Source: Prevotellaceae bacterium (GTDB lineage: Bacteria > Bacteroidota > Bacteroidia > Bacteroidales > Bacteroidaceae). From it: a stretch of DNA of 64,000 bases. The notes under the pieces are model-generated. The model made no database searches, was not told the origin of the DNA, and worked only from the letters and a program-made list of their open reading frames with translations. Both the position numbers and the translations under genes were made by a program. Position 1 is the first letter of the stretch, and each line of letters starts with the position of its first letter. Below, one piece after another: positions 45,763 to 55,584 of this stretch. Where the stretch lies: contig JAHZGX010000004.1 in the NCBI GenBank assembly GCA_019420585.1, forward strand, positions 235,509-299,508. Direction: 5' to 3'.

Positions 45763-48225
45763 TTATACGGTGAATCCCATTTCTTGCAGAGAGGCAAGAA
45801 CTTCCTTTTCCAAACCATTGACGGCATTTGCCGTTTCACTCAAGGTGGTTTCATAACGTTCTACAAGAGTTGTTATATCGTTTGAAATCCGATGCGTGAC
45901 ATTCAGCATCAGTGCCTTGCAGCCGCTAATAACAGAAGCCAGCCACTTACGTTCCACCACAAGCATCTTGATTTCGTCCTCTGTAAGTACAGAATACTTT
46001 GCAACAACTGCATCCGTCAACTGGCTGCGTTTCTCTTTCAAAGACTTGTTCAGTGCATCCTTCTCCTTAGAGAGGTCAATCCACTGTTGCAGGAGTTTTA
46101 CATTTTCTTCGGATGTGCCGTCTTTCTTTGCATTCTTGATGGCAGCTTTTACGTCAACAGCTTTCACTGAGATTTCCTTGTTTTCTTCCTGTTCGTCATC
46201 ATCACCAATAGCAAAGACTTCGGTATTCTGTTCTACAAGGTCATCCATATCAGCCTGTTCCCGATCTATCTGTTCCGACAATTTGGCAATCTCGGCAGTC
46301 TCTATGGAAAAGTATTCAGCCAACACAACGGATACCGGTAACAAGTCGCAGACAATCTCATCATACATGCAGACCGTTTCCTTTACTTTAGTCTGTTTAG
46401 TCTTCTTGTCTGTCGTTTCCTTGCGTTTCACCGCTTTTACTTCGGGGTATGTCCATCCGTCGTTAGAAATCATGTAGCTGTCATCCTGCATGGCTTCTGC
46501 CCAATAGTTTAGCAGCACGTCATAGACCTCATAAGCATCCACCAGACCGCTGTGTCCCAAAATTTTAGCCAAAAGGGACTCCGACCATTCCGTAATCAGT
46601 TCTTTGGGTCTTTCGCCTTGGCCAATGGCAAGCATTTGGGGCTTGACCGCATCTTTCCATTCATTCAGCAGCTGTGCAAAAGCCGTTCCCTGTTCTTTGT
46701 AAGAAGCATCGTTGTCAATGACATTGCTGATTTCGGCCTTCTGAGGTTTCAGTGAATAATAGCCATTGTTTTTTAATTGAAACAGACTGTCTTTCAGTGT
46801 CGGGCAAGCCTTCCAAAAGGCATCCATATTGTCAATATCGAAAGCAGGAAGCCCGCCATGCAAATGGGCTTCAATGTCGTGCTGCACCTCCTTGTCCACA
46901 GGTTGTATATAGCGGGGAATGTTCAGATTATAGTCGTTCTTTTCTATTTCGTTCCATTCTACCATTCGGCAGTAATGCGGTATATTCTGTTGAGCGTCCC
47001 AAGCATCTACAATACGCTTGATGTCTTGCTCGCGTAGGCGATTCTTGGCTCCGTCTTTCTTGAATCCATCCTTCGCATCGATAAAAAAGATACCCTTACG
47101 ACTGTCCTTATTCTTTTTGTCGATAATGATGATGGAAGCCGGAATGCCCGTACCGAAGAATATGTTAGGTGGCAGACCGATAATACCCTTGATATAGTGT
47201 TGCTTAACGATATACTTGCGGATGTCGTATTCGGCATTGCCACGGAACAGCACACCATGAGGCAGGATGCAGGCGCCACGCCCTTCTTCAGACTTCATAG
47301 AAGCTATGAGGTGAAGCAAGAAAGCATAGTCGCCACACTTGGCTGGCGGCAGCAAATTGGCTGTCCAACGGTTATACTGGTCGTTTTCCATACCCGAAGC
47401 CAACCAGTTCTTCATGGAGAAAGGTGGATTGGCTACGCACACATCGAATGTGCTGACCATGCCGTACTGCTTGAATTGCGGGTCAGCCAGTGTGTCACCC
47501 ACTTTGATGTCGGCACTGCTGATACCGTGAAGCAACATATTCAGCTTAGCCAATGCCGCCGTACTGCTGTCCTTCTCTTGTCCGAATATAGACACACGGG
47601 GATTACTGGCTTCTGCCAAGGCTCGCAACAAAAGTGACCCAGAACCACAAGTGGGGTCGTAGATGGTGTGCTCGGCACGATCGAGTTCATTGATGCGGAG
47701 TACCTTTGCCATTACACGGCTTACTTCTGCAGGTGTGTAGAATTGTCCCTTGCTCTTTCCGCTTTCGGCAGCGAAGTTCTTCATCAGATATTCGTAGGCA
47801 TCCCCCAGCAGATCATCATCGGCAGCACGGTTATGCGAGAAGTCGAGCGCATCATTTTCAAATACGCCGATAAGCTTTGACAGGGTATCTACCATAGTTC
47901 TTCCGCTTCCCAGTTTTGTAGGGTCGTTGAAGTTGGGTAGGGTTAGGTCACCAATCTGTCTGGCATTCAATTCCTTTATTGCCTCCAGTTTGGTGTTCAT
48001 TTTCTCGCCAATCTTATCATTCTGTTTCAGGGCTACGAAGTCTTTGAAACTACATCCTTCTGGCACTTTGAGACGGAAGCCCGGCTGACCAGCCTTGTCG
48101 GAAAGATATTTCACAAACAAGACTATCAGCACATAATCCTTGTACTGACTGGCATCCATTGAGCCGCGTAGTGCATTGCACGACTCCCAAAGTGCGCTGT
48201 ATAATTGTGATTTTTTAATTGCCAT
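45763..48225 (-). CDS. hsdM: Type I restriction methyltransferase subunit
   Basis: HsdM methylates adenine at the site chosen by HsdS. The N-terminal helical domain is followed by the SAM-binding PTCGSG motif at residues 191-196 and the catalytic NPPF at 266-269. At 820 residues it is longer than the usual 500-650. The extra C-terminal 300 residues are helical, with acidic and coiled segments (EQIDREQADMDDLVEQN) and no second enzyme motif that I recognise. The gene is 21 bases after hsdR. A sampled line (46201) has 25 G or C of 60, between core DNA and the A+T-rich tail. Confidence 0.93.
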   Translation of the reverse strand: MAIKKSQLYSALWESCNALRGSMDASQYKDYVLIVLFVKYLSDKAGQPGFRLKVPEGCSFKDFVALKQNDKIGEKMNTKLEAIKELNARQIGDLTLPNFNDPTKLGSGRTMVDTLSKLIGVFENDALDFSHNRAADDDLLGDAYEYLMKNFAAESGKSKGQFYTPAEVSRVMAKVLRINELDRAEHTIYDPTCGSGSLLLRALAEASNPRVSIFGQEKDSSTAALAKLNMLLHGISSADIKVGDTLADPQFKQYGMVSTFDVCVANPPFSMKNWLASGMENDQYNRWTANLLPPAKCGDYAFLLHLIASMKSEEGRGACILPHGVLFRGNAEYDIRKYIVKQHYIKGIIGLPPNIFFGTGIPASIIIIDKKNKDSRKGIFFIDAKDGFKKDGAKNRLREQDIKRIVDAWDAQQNIPHYCRMVEWNEIEKNDYNLNIPRYIQPVDKEVQHDIEAHLHGGLPAFDIDNMDAFWKACPTLKDSLFQLKNNGYYSLKPQKAEISNVIDNDASYKEQGTAFAQLLNEWKDAVKPQMLAIGQGERPKELITEWSESLLAKILGHSGLVDAYEVYDVLLNYWAEAMQDDSYMISNDGWTYPEVKAVKRKETTDKKTKQTKVKETVCMYDEIVCDLLPVSVVLAEYFSIETAEIAKLSEQIDREQADMDDLVEQNTEVFAIGDDDEQEENKEISVKAVDVKAAIKNAKKDGTSEENVKLLQQWIDLSKEKDALNKSLKEKRSQLTDAVVAKYSVLTEDEIKMLVVERKWLASVISGCKALMLNVTHRISNDITTLVERYETTLSETANAVNGLEKEVLASLQEMGFTV

Positions 48226-48246
48226 ATATTGATTACCTACTTTCTG

Positions 48247-51200
48247 TTATGAGTTTTGTGAAGCGAGACGATAAATCTCGTAAATATCCTGTTCGCCAAA
48301 CGATGGGAACATCGTTTGCAAGTCGTCACGCAAGTCCCAACCGGCATTGCTGTCGGGATCTTGCCAGCCTGCCCCTGCATTGCGGTAGATGAAGCGATCA
48401 ATCTTCTTGATGATTTCAATTACCTCGCGCTCATCTGCAGGAGCATTCCAAGCGGTACGATTGTTCCATAGAGCCTTGCTGCGCTTGTTGTCAAGTCCAT
48501 TGGGGACATCACTACCATGCTTGATGGCTTTGATATGCTCAATGAGTGCTTTGATTCTCTCTTTGGCGGTAGCATTGCTTTCTTTCAGTTTATCGAGCAA
48601 AGCCTGTAACTTTTCGCTGAATGCCTTTTGTTCCTCCTCGTCACCGTTGTTCCAGTCGGTATTGACACGGCGAGCCTTGCCCTCAATGACTTCAGCTGCA
48701 CCATTTGCATTTCCACCAGCCTGACGGATGGCTTCATCAGCAGCCTTCTCGGTATCGGTAGCATCATTGACAAAGTCGAGGAAGGAAAAGTCGGCAGTTG
48801 CCTCTACCAGTGTTTCTGCATCTTTTGCCCTTATATGCTGGTCAAGAAGCTGGCGCATATCTGGGTCAAGTGTGCGTGGGTCGAAGTCATCGCCTGATTT
48901 CTGGCGCACCTTGCGTTGGATGGTGCCAGCCTCACGGGACAGCGACGCAAAGCGTTCGATTTGTTCTGGTGTGAAATCTGTCTGGCTGAAATAGTCGGAC
49001 ATGTTGTTATATGCCGTGACCATGCCACTTGTTATACTATACATGATGTTACGACGAGCCTGTGCAGGTTCTTCGCCTTCCAGTTCCGTCACATAATACT
49101 CCGTGAGTGGTTCCAGTTCAGTTAATCCCTTGCTTTCCCATACACTTTTCAGCCCCTCGTATGCATCTTTGGCTGCAAGAAGCTTTTCTTTACACTTATT
49201 GACCACGCTGTCAAGCAGTCCTTCCACATCGACATCATCAAGACCAGAGAAACCTTTACCATCGTTGAACTTGACAACGGCATCCTCAATACTGTCGAAC
49301 AGATTCTTGAAACTGATGATACGGCCAAATTCCTTATGTGTTTTGACTATTACGTTGCCTTCCTCATCCTTGATGTCCTCGCCAAGACGGTTTACACGAC
49401 ACACAGCCTGGAACAAGGTGTGGTCTTTAATCTCATTGTCAATGTATAGGATGGTGGCACATGGGGCATCGAAGCCTGTGAGCAGCTTGTTTACTACAAT
49501 GAGCAGTTTCATCTGGGCTGGTCGCTTGATGAAAAGGTTCTTAGCCCACTTCTCGCAGTCATCGGCGTTGTTAATACCATTGCCTGCGTCCAGGAACGAC
49601 CGCTTTGCCCAGTCGTACTTGAATTTGGCTTCGGTTTCCTTACTGGTGTCAGCAGAATCGTTGGCGATATCGCTGTCCATAGGATTGTAACTCGTTACCA
49701 CAGCAACACGCCCTCTGAGCAATGTATTACTGCTGTCTCGGGTGAAGAACTTGTAGTATCTGTATGCCTGATAAATGGAACCTGCTACCAACATGGCGTT
49801 GCTCCAGTCATGCTTTAACAAGCCGAATCCCACATCGTCAAGAATACTGTAGCCGATGCGCTCGATGCGTTCCTGTGTTGAATATACCTTTTCCAAAGTA
49901 GCCCAACGGTCTTCCACCATCTTGCGCTGTTCATCAGTCAGTTCACGTCCGGCAGTCAATGCAGCCAACTTCTGGTCAACTTTTGTTTTGTTGGTAAGTT
50001 GCTGTTCAACATTGCGGTATTCGTATTGAAGGTCGAGGATAACTTTGTCTTCCACGGCCTGTTTGTGCAGATATTTGTGGATGTATGGACCAAATGTGCG
50101 TTCGGACATGCTCTTTATACGATTGTACAGGTCACCTTTATCCTTTTTCAAGAGTGGTGTTCCCGTGAAACCGATGAGCATAATTTCTTTACCCATGATG
50201 GCTCGCATGGCTTCATGAAGACGACCACTCTGTGTGCGGTGGCATTCATCGACGAAGACAAAGATATTGTCACCCTTTACACTAAAGTTGTTGCCATATT
50301 TCTGTGCGATGATAGTTTGCAGTTCTTCAAGGTATTCATCCAGACTAACCTTTGTGCCAGATTCGTCTTTCTCGGCTTCATCCTCAGAGCCGTTTGCGCC
50401 AAACTTGTGGATGAGAGAACAGATAAGCCATTCCTCGCCCTTGTTAAGCGTATCAAGGAGGTCGCTACTGGATGTGGCATGATGAAGTGTGTTGCCTCCC
50501 TTTATAAAAGTTCCTGCCAACTGTAGGTCAAGTTCCTTGCGATCGGTGATGACAACAACACGTGGATTTTCAAAATTACGACGGATATAGGATGCCAAAG
50601 CAACCATCGTAAGGCTCTTACCAGAACCTTGTGAGTGCCATATAACACCACTTTTCTTCTTCGGCATACGAGCCGCAGCGGCCTTGATGGCATATATCTG
50701 ATGGGGACGCAGCACCTTTTTGATGCCGCCGTCATTCAATACACCGTAGCGGAAGAAGAACATGAAATTCTCCTTGCAGAAGAACATGCTATAGGATTCC
50801 TGCTCTGTCAACACGTCACCCAGTTTGTTGGTGTCACGCTTCCACTTACACCAAAACTTCAACGGTGTGCCAATAGTTCCATAACGGAACTCCACACCGT
50901 CATTTGAGGCAATTGTGAACTGTGTTGTGGTAAAGAAGGACGGGATGAAATCTCGTTCGTTTGAAAGGTGCTGTTTGATGCCTTCTTCATAATTGACAAG
51001 ACTACGTTTCAGTTCAATGACAGCCAAGGCGATGCCATTCACATAGACAACAATGTCGGGACGCTTATTCTTTCCTAGCAACGGGTCGATATAGCTAACC
51101 TCTTCAGCTATGGCAAAATTGTTGTTGGTAAAGTCCTCGAAGTCGAACAACATCACATCCTCATGGTTTGACTTTGGGTCAGGCTGGGACTTGATGCCCA

Positions 51201-51531
51201 TCATCAAGGTATCATACAGGTCTGTGTTGCACTGCATCAGATTGCTCATCTTTGCATTTCCAAGGCGGGCTTTGCTCTTTAATTGAAAGAGGACATCCTC
51301 AATCTGACGTTCTGTATATCTTGGAGTTTTGCCGTCATACTTTTTCTGTTCTTTCAGAAACTTGCGCACCTCATTATCAAGGATAGGGGAATTCTGCTTA
51401 CCCAAACAATTGACGGCTTCACCCTTGGCATACTGCCAGTTGCCAAGATACTTATAGCCAAGTTCATCTTGGAATCTCTTGACGAGCTTATTCTGATATT
51501 CTCTTTCCCTTTGTTCTTGATACGTAGCCAT
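48247..51531 (-). CDS. hsdR: Type I restriction endonuclease subunit
   Basis: HsdR translocates and cuts DNA. It carries the PD-(D/E)xK nuclease core RPDIVV (Asp159) ... VIELK (Glu173, Lys175), the Walker A motif QGSGKS at residues 301-306 and DECHR at 428-432, then further helicase motifs and a helical C-terminus. At 1094 residues it is of family length. It precedes hsdM, and 9 bases upstream lies the metallopeptidase gene, so R, M and S are co-transcribed. Confidence 0.94.
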   Translation of the reverse strand: MATYQEQREREYQNKLVKRFQDELGYKYLGNWQYAKGEAVNCLGKQNSPILDNEVRKFLKEQKKYDGKTPRYTERQIEDVLFQLKSKARLGNAKMSNLMQCNTDLYDTLMMGIKSQPDPKSNHEDVMLFDFEDFTNNNFAIAEEVSYIDPLLGKNKRPDIVVYVNGIALAVIELKRSLVNYEEGIKQHLSNERDFIPSFFTTTQFTIASNDGVEFRYGTIGTPLKFWCKWKRDTNKLGDVLTEQESYSMFFCKENFMFFFRYGVLNDGGIKKVLRPHQIYAIKAAAARMPKKKSGVIWHSQGSGKSLTMVALASYIRRNFENPRVVVITDRKELDLQLAGTFIKGGNTLHHATSSSDLLDTLNKGEEWLICSLIHKFGANGSEDEAEKDESGTKVSLDEYLEELQTIIAQKYGNNFSVKGDNIFVFVDECHRTQSGRLHEAMRAIMGKEIMLIGFTGTPLLKKDKGDLYNRIKSMSERTFGPYIHKYLHKQAVEDKVILDLQYEYRNVEQQLTNKTKVDQKLAALTAGRELTDEQRKMVEDRWATLEKVYSTQERIERIGYSILDDVGFGLLKHDWSNAMLVAGSIYQAYRYYKFFTRDSSNTLLRGRVAVVTSYNPMDSDIANDSADTSKETEAKFKYDWAKRSFLDAGNGINNADDCEKWAKNLFIKRPAQMKLLIVVNKLLTGFDAPCATILYIDNEIKDHTLFQAVCRVNRLGEDIKDEEGNVIVKTHKEFGRIISFKNLFDSIEDAVVKFNDGKGFSGLDDVDVEGLLDSVVNKCKEKLLAAKDAYEGLKSVWESKGLTELEPLTEYYVTELEGEEPAQARRNIMYSITSGMVTAYNNMSDYFSQTDFTPEQIERFASLSREAGTIQRKVRQKSGDDFDPRTLDPDMRQLLDQHIRAKDAETLVEATADFSFLDFVNDATDTEKAADEAIRQAGGNANGAAEVIEGKARRVNTDWNNGDEEEQKAFSEKLQALLDKLKESNATAKERIKALIEHIKAIKHGSDVPNGLDNKRSKALWNNRTAWNAPADEREVIEIIKKIDRFIYRNAGAGWQDPDSNAGWDLRDDLQTMFPSFGEQDIYEIYRLASQNS

Positions 51532-51540
51532 AGTCTGAAA

Positions 51541-52227
51541 TTATAAAGGGAATTCATTTAATTGTTCTTTTAACTTTTGCCATCCAGGGAGATAGGTTCT
51601 AAGGATGTTACGAAATTTGTCTGTATGATTCTGCTCAATGAGGTGAGTAAGTTCATGGGCTACTACATATTCAATGCAGTTCAGAGGCTTCTTTGCCAAT
51701 TGCAGGTTGAACATTATCTTGCCTGTGTCTTTGTGGCATTTGCCCCAGCTTGACTGCATCTGCTGAATAGTCCAGTCAGCGACCTTGACATCAAGAATGT
51801 TCTCCCATTTAGCCACATACTGACTAATGGTTGGAATGAGCTGCTCTTTATACCAGTTCCAAAGGACGTTTGCGATGTTTTCCTTAGGGGTGCGCTCATA
51901 GACATACACATTGATGTAGTCACCCTGAATCTCAACATGGAATGTACAGGTATTGTCTCTGATAACCTTCAAACGATAAAGTTCACCTTTGTAGTAATGA
52001 GCTTCACCAGACACATATTCACGTTCATCTTGGAATGTGTAAGATGTTGTCTCTTTGCGCTTCTGTACGAGCCACACCCATTTCTTTAAGACAAAGAACT
52101 TTATTTGCTCATCTGTGTATGTCTGGGGAGCAGACACATGAACTCTTCCATCTGGCGGATAAACTGCCAAATGTAGATTTTTGATGGGCTTGCGCTCGAC
52201 TTCTATTTCAACACTATTGACTACCAT
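51541..52227 (-). CDS. YgjP-like metallopeptidase
   Basis: A 228-residue protein of the YgjP/SprT-like (formerly DUF45) family. The zinc motif HELTH is at residues 191-195, followed by His201 in EQNHTDKF, and WGKC near 161-164 matches the family's W-G motif. These proteins are common partners of type I restriction genes in many bacteria; their substrate in that context is unknown. It lies between the XRE regulator (3-base gap) and hsdR (9-base gap). Confidence 0.85.
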   Translation of the reverse strand: MVVNSVEIEVERKPIKNLHLAVYPPDGRVHVSAPQTYTDEQIKFFVLKKWVWLVQKRKETTSYTFQDEREYVSGEAHYYKGELYRLKVIRDNTCTFHVEIQGDYINVYVYERTPKENIANVLWNWYKEQLIPTISQYVAKWENILDVKVADWTIQQMQSSWGKCHKDTGKIMFNLQLAKKPLNCIEYVVAHELTHLIEQNHTDKFRNILRTYLPGWQKLKEQLNEFPL

Positions 52228-52230
52228 GCC

Positions 52231-52461
52231 TCACATTGATTTTTGCGATAACAAATATGATTTGTACTCACGCACTATCAATTCTCTAATATCAACTTCA
52301 AGCAAGTCTGCAATCTTCAATAGGCTTGGAAGGTCAGGCTGAGAAGAATTGGTACACCATTTGGATACAGTAGAAGGGGCTACCCCCATCTGTTCCGATA
52401 ACCACTTGTTGGTACGCTTCTTTTCAACCAATACCAACTTGATACGATTTACATCTTCCAT
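52231..52461 (-). CDS. XRE-family HTH regulator
   Basis: A 76-residue Cro/CI-type DNA-binding protein. The helix-turn-helix is in NKWLSEQMGVAPSTVSKWCTN (about residues 19-39), followed by QPDLPSLLKIADLLEVDIRELI. The start was set at MEDVNRIKLV; an earlier in-frame start adds seven residues. It heads the minus-strand defence operon and lies next to a perfect 21-base palindrome that is a likely operator, so it may repress its own operon, as expected for a controller gene of a restriction system. Confidence 0.88.
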   Translation of the reverse strand: MEDVNRIKLVLVEKKRTNKWLSEQMGVAPSTVSKWCTNSSQPDLPSLLKIADLLEVDIRELIVREYKSYLLSQKSM

Positions 52462-52479
52462 ACATCTCAGTTTATATTG

Positions 52480-52505
52480 CAAATATAGTGAATTGAATTC
52501 ACTAT
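52480..52505 (-). promoter_or_regulatory. Promoter and palindromic operator of defence operon
   Basis: On the minus strand TATATTTG (52487-52480) is a -7 element. It overlaps by 3 bases a perfect palindrome at 52485-52505 whose 10-base arm is ATAGTGAATT around a central G. A repressor bound there would block the promoter. No TTTG element is seen 19 bases upstream. Confidence 0.65.
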
Positions 52506-52776
52506 CACGATTGCATTTCTATTTTTCGTTTGAAAAACAGTGCGTTTTTATGTATTTTGCCATCCGAAACACAAAACATTGAATGACAAAATAGGTATAT
52601 CATTGTAATTGGAATATGAAGATACATCAATGAATCCCTACCTTACTACATGTAAATATTGGTACGATTGAGGATTAAACGACTCACCTCATTCTCTTAT
52701 TTTTATTGATTACAACAAGATGAACACGTCTGTAGCCAACTCGTTTATCCGTCATTTTCATCGCTAATGTTATATT

Positions 52777-53022
52777 TCAACTGTAACCAGATGTGTTGGA
52801 CGGGACTGGGATTGTTGGATTGGAATCGTCTAGTTCAACTCCATTATCATCAAACAAAGAGTGGATTCTATGAATTTCAGATATAAGGAAATCGTCAAGA
52901 GAATCCCTTTCTCTCAGAGATTTGCTGTCATCTGGAGCACAGAAATGAACTTTACCGTCACAACAGAAATAGACCTGTGAACCGTCCCAATCATATTTGG
53001 ATTTATCAATACCGATAAAGTA
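52777..53022 (-). pseudogene. Start-less gene fragment beside island edge
   Basis: An 81-residue frame is open from just after a TGA (53025-53023) to a TGA at 52779-52777, but has no ATG, GTG or TTG start. It reads like real protein: DKSKYDWDGSQVYFCCDGKVHFCAPDD near the start and LDDFLISEIHRIHSLFDDNG in the middle. The most likely explanation is the 3' end of a gene whose 5' part was lost, ending 26 bases from the response-regulator gene. Family not recognised. The rest of the spacer (52506-52776) shows nothing recognisable. Confidence 0.45.
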
Positions 53023-53048
53023 TCAGCACAAGGAGAACACCTCACGGC

Positions 53049-53684
53049 TCAATGCCTTATGAAACGCAGCCCCATCTGCATGGCCTTGCGCACCATTTGC
53101 GCCACGTTGCTGGCCTGCAGTTTCCTCATCAGGTTGTGGCGGTGATACTCAATGGTATTGCTGCTGACGTTGAGACGCTGGGCAATATCGCCGGTTGACA
53201 AACCGTTGGAGATATGTTCCAGGACTTCCAGTTCACGTTCAGAAAGGCAAGCCTGTCCTTCGGCATGCTGACGATTGATAAGCCTGACGAACTGCTGGCT
53301 GAAATAGCCCTTCCCTTCTTCTATCATGTGAAGTGCCGTGAGCAGTTCTCTCGGATTGTCCCCTTTCATGACGATGGCATCGACATTTACATTCATGAGT
53401 TGGCGTATCGTCCACAATTCCTCATGCATCGTATAAACCACGACCTTGATTTGCGGAGACACCTGCTGAAGCAGCCCAATGAGTTGCATTCCGTTTGCAT
53501 CACCCAACTCCAAGTCAATGATGGCCACAGAGATGTTCCCTTGCATGACAAACTGCCTGGCTATCTCCATGTCCGTGGCTGTAAATATCCTGTCGTATAA
53601 ACCATCATGCGCGATGAGGTACTGCAAACCTGTCAATACGACAGGGTGGTCATCCACAATGAACAGATTCTTTTTCTTAATCAT
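53049..53684 (-). CDS. NarL/LuxR-type response regulator
   Basis: A 211-residue response regulator. The receiver domain has the acidic pair Asp11/Asp12, the phosphorylation site Asp57 in IIDLELGD, and the conserved Lys in AIVMKG; the C-terminal LuxR-type HTH is LSERELEVLEHISNGLSTGDIAQRLNVS onward. The start was set at MIKKKNLFIVDDH; the longer frame lacks support. It lies 49 bases after the histidine-kinase gene, its likely partner. Confidence 0.92.
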   Translation of the reverse strand: MIKKKNLFIVDDHPVVLTGLQYLIAHDGLYDRIFTATDMEIARQFVMQGNISVAIIDLELGDANGMQLIGLLQQVSPQIKVVVYTMHEELWTIRQLMNVNVDAIVMKGDNPRELLTALHMIEEGKGYFSQQFVRLINRQHAEGQACLSERELEVLEHISNGLSTGDIAQRLNVSSNTIEYHRHNLMRKLQASNVAQMVRKAMQMGLRFIRH

Positions 53685-53733
53685 GAATATTCGTACTATA
53701 TGTTGTGCCTGCAAGGAAGCAAATGCCCATAGT

Positions 53734-55584
53734 CTACAGCGGGAACGTCACTTCCACCTGATATTTATTGTCCCTGTCCTCTATGTGAAGTTCGGCCTGC
53801 AAGGCATCTGCTCTAATTTTCAGAGTATCCTTGCCCATCCCCCTTTTATCTGAATGAACAGGATGAGAGGGCGAGAGGTCATTGACAATACGCACGGAGG
53901 CTCGTTGCCCACATGAGTCCAGCGTCACAGTCACAGTCTTGCTGTATCCATACTTGATGGCATTGGACACGCATTCTTGTATGATGCGGTATACTTCCAT
54001 TGCCTTTGTGGCCGGTATAGCCAATTTCTCAAAGGAAGTGCTGATGAACGGCTTGACCACAGCACCGCCTTTGGCACTCACCGACTGGCAATAAACCCTT
54101 GTCAGTTCCGAAAGTGAAGTATTGTCAAACCTTGGCGGAATCAGTTCATGAGACAGACGGCGCACATCATGGCCAACATTCCTGAGCAGCCGTTCAGCCT
54201 CTTCCCTGTCTGTCTGCATCATGATGCTGACGGCCAGGATGTCGTTGCACACGCCGTCATGCAGTTCCTTGGCAAGCCTCATGCGCTCTGTCTCCACCCC
54301 ATTGATATAGGATGTCTTCTCTGACAACTCGGCCTTCTGCCTGTCCAGTTTCCTGCGATAGAGGACAGCGATGAAGACAACGAAAAGAACAATAAGCGCA
54401 ATGGCAAGCCACAGGATGCGGGTGTAAAGCATGATCCGCTCGTTGTTCATCTTCTCCAACTGCACTTTCTTCTCCAGGGTATTGTACTTAACATTGAAAT
54501 CAGACAACTGCTTGTCTATGTCGCTTTGCTTGAGCGAGTCACTTTGCTCATAAGCATCACTCATGACCCTGTAGGCCTCAGCGTAATGCCCCATGTTGCT
54601 CAGGCATTCGGCCTGCAGGGCAAGAAGTTTCCCCCTGGGCATGGCCAAGTTGATGTTGCTCAAATTGCTCATGCTGTCAAGCAGTGCCTTCTGCTCGGCA
54701 TACTTCTTCTGCCGTCTCAGCATGTCCACCTTTATCTCCAAGATGCCCAGCACACCATTGCTGGTTGGTGCCAGCCCCCGGCAAGCCTCATTGGCATAAG
54801 GCATATACAATGCCACTGAATCCGGCTTGTCCAGACACAGATAGGAAGAGAGCAGCGGCGACAGATATTTAAGGGTCAGCACATTGTAATTCACTTCCCG
54901 TACTTGATTCCACAATGGCACAAGCATGTCCACGCTCTCCTGCCAAAGTCCCTGGCGCAGCAGGATGGCTCCCTTGTTGGCATGGGCAGACAGGCGCTCA
55001 ATGGTGTCATTGGTGGCAAGCGCCTTCTGCTCAGCCCTGTCAGAGTACTCAATGGCTTCCTTGTACCTCTTCTGCTCATTGAAGAGCACGGAAATGCAGT
55101 TGCAGAGATATATTTCATACTCTGTATTCTCACTTTCGATGGCCTTTTGCAGACCCTTCTCATAATAGAGTAATGAGGAATCCACATCGCCAATGCGCCG
55201 GTAGCACACCCCCATGGCTCCGCACATGGCAAGCATTCCCTCATGGTCATTTATCTTCTCGGCAAACGGAATGCCTTGCCTCCCCATGGCAATGACCTCT
55301 CTCGGCATCCCAAGGTCAACGCATGCCGCCATCTTCTCGCTGGTAAGCCAACTGCGAGTGGTATCAGCAATATTCATGCTGAGGGCACTGTCAGCGAGTG
55401 CAAGGGCAACTTGCTTCTCACCGACGGCATTGTGCTCCATTACTTCCAGCAGCAGGGCATACGCCTTTCTCTCATCCCCATCCTCTTCCTTGCCCTTTCC
55501 TGACTGGCATGCCGACAGGAACGCCAATGCCGGCAACAGGAATAACATGCCCACGAAAATGGGCAAACGTCTCTGATACGTCAT
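53734..55584 (-). CDS. Lipoprotein-like TPR sensor histidine kinase
   Basis: A 616-residue NarX/DegS-type kinase. The N-terminus has a lipobox LSAC (Cys26), so the sensor part may be anchored by lipid as well as by the later membrane segment. Residues about 40-340 form TPR-like repeats, probably periplasmic. A membrane helix lies at about 389-409. HisKA_3 follows with phosphate-accepting His442 in AKELHDGV, then a GHKL ATPase domain (VSNAIKYGYSK and GMGKDTL). The pair with the response regulator is a typical Bacteroidetes system; the signal is unknown. Confidence 0.9.
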   Translation of the reverse strand: MTYQRRLPIFVGMLFLLPALAFLSACQSGKGKEEDGDERKAYALLLEVMEHNAVGEKQVALALADSALSMNIADTTRSWLTSEKMAACVDLGMPREVIAMGRQGIPFAEKINDHEGMLAMCGAMGVCYRRIGDVDSSLLYYEKGLQKAIESENTEYEIYLCNCISVLFNEQKRYKEAIEYSDRAEQKALATNDTIERLSAHANKGAILLRQGLWQESVDMLVPLWNQVREVNYNVLTLKYLSPLLSSYLCLDKPDSVALYMPYANEACRGLAPTSNGVLGILEIKVDMLRRQKKYAEQKALLDSMSNLSNINLAMPRGKLLALQAECLSNMGHYAEAYRVMSDAYEQSDSLKQSDIDKQLSDFNVKYNTLEKKVQLEKMNNERIMLYTRILWLAIALIVLFVVFIAVLYRRKLDRQKAELSEKTSYINGVETERMRLAKELHDGVCNDILAVSIMMQTDREEAERLLRNVGHDVRRLSHELIPPRFDNTSLSELTRVYCQSVSAKGGAVVKPFISTSFEKLAIPATKAMEVYRIIQECVSNAIKYGYSKTVTVTLDSCGQRASVRIVNDLSPSHPVHSDKRGMGKDTLKIRADALQAELHIEDRDNKYQVEVTFPL

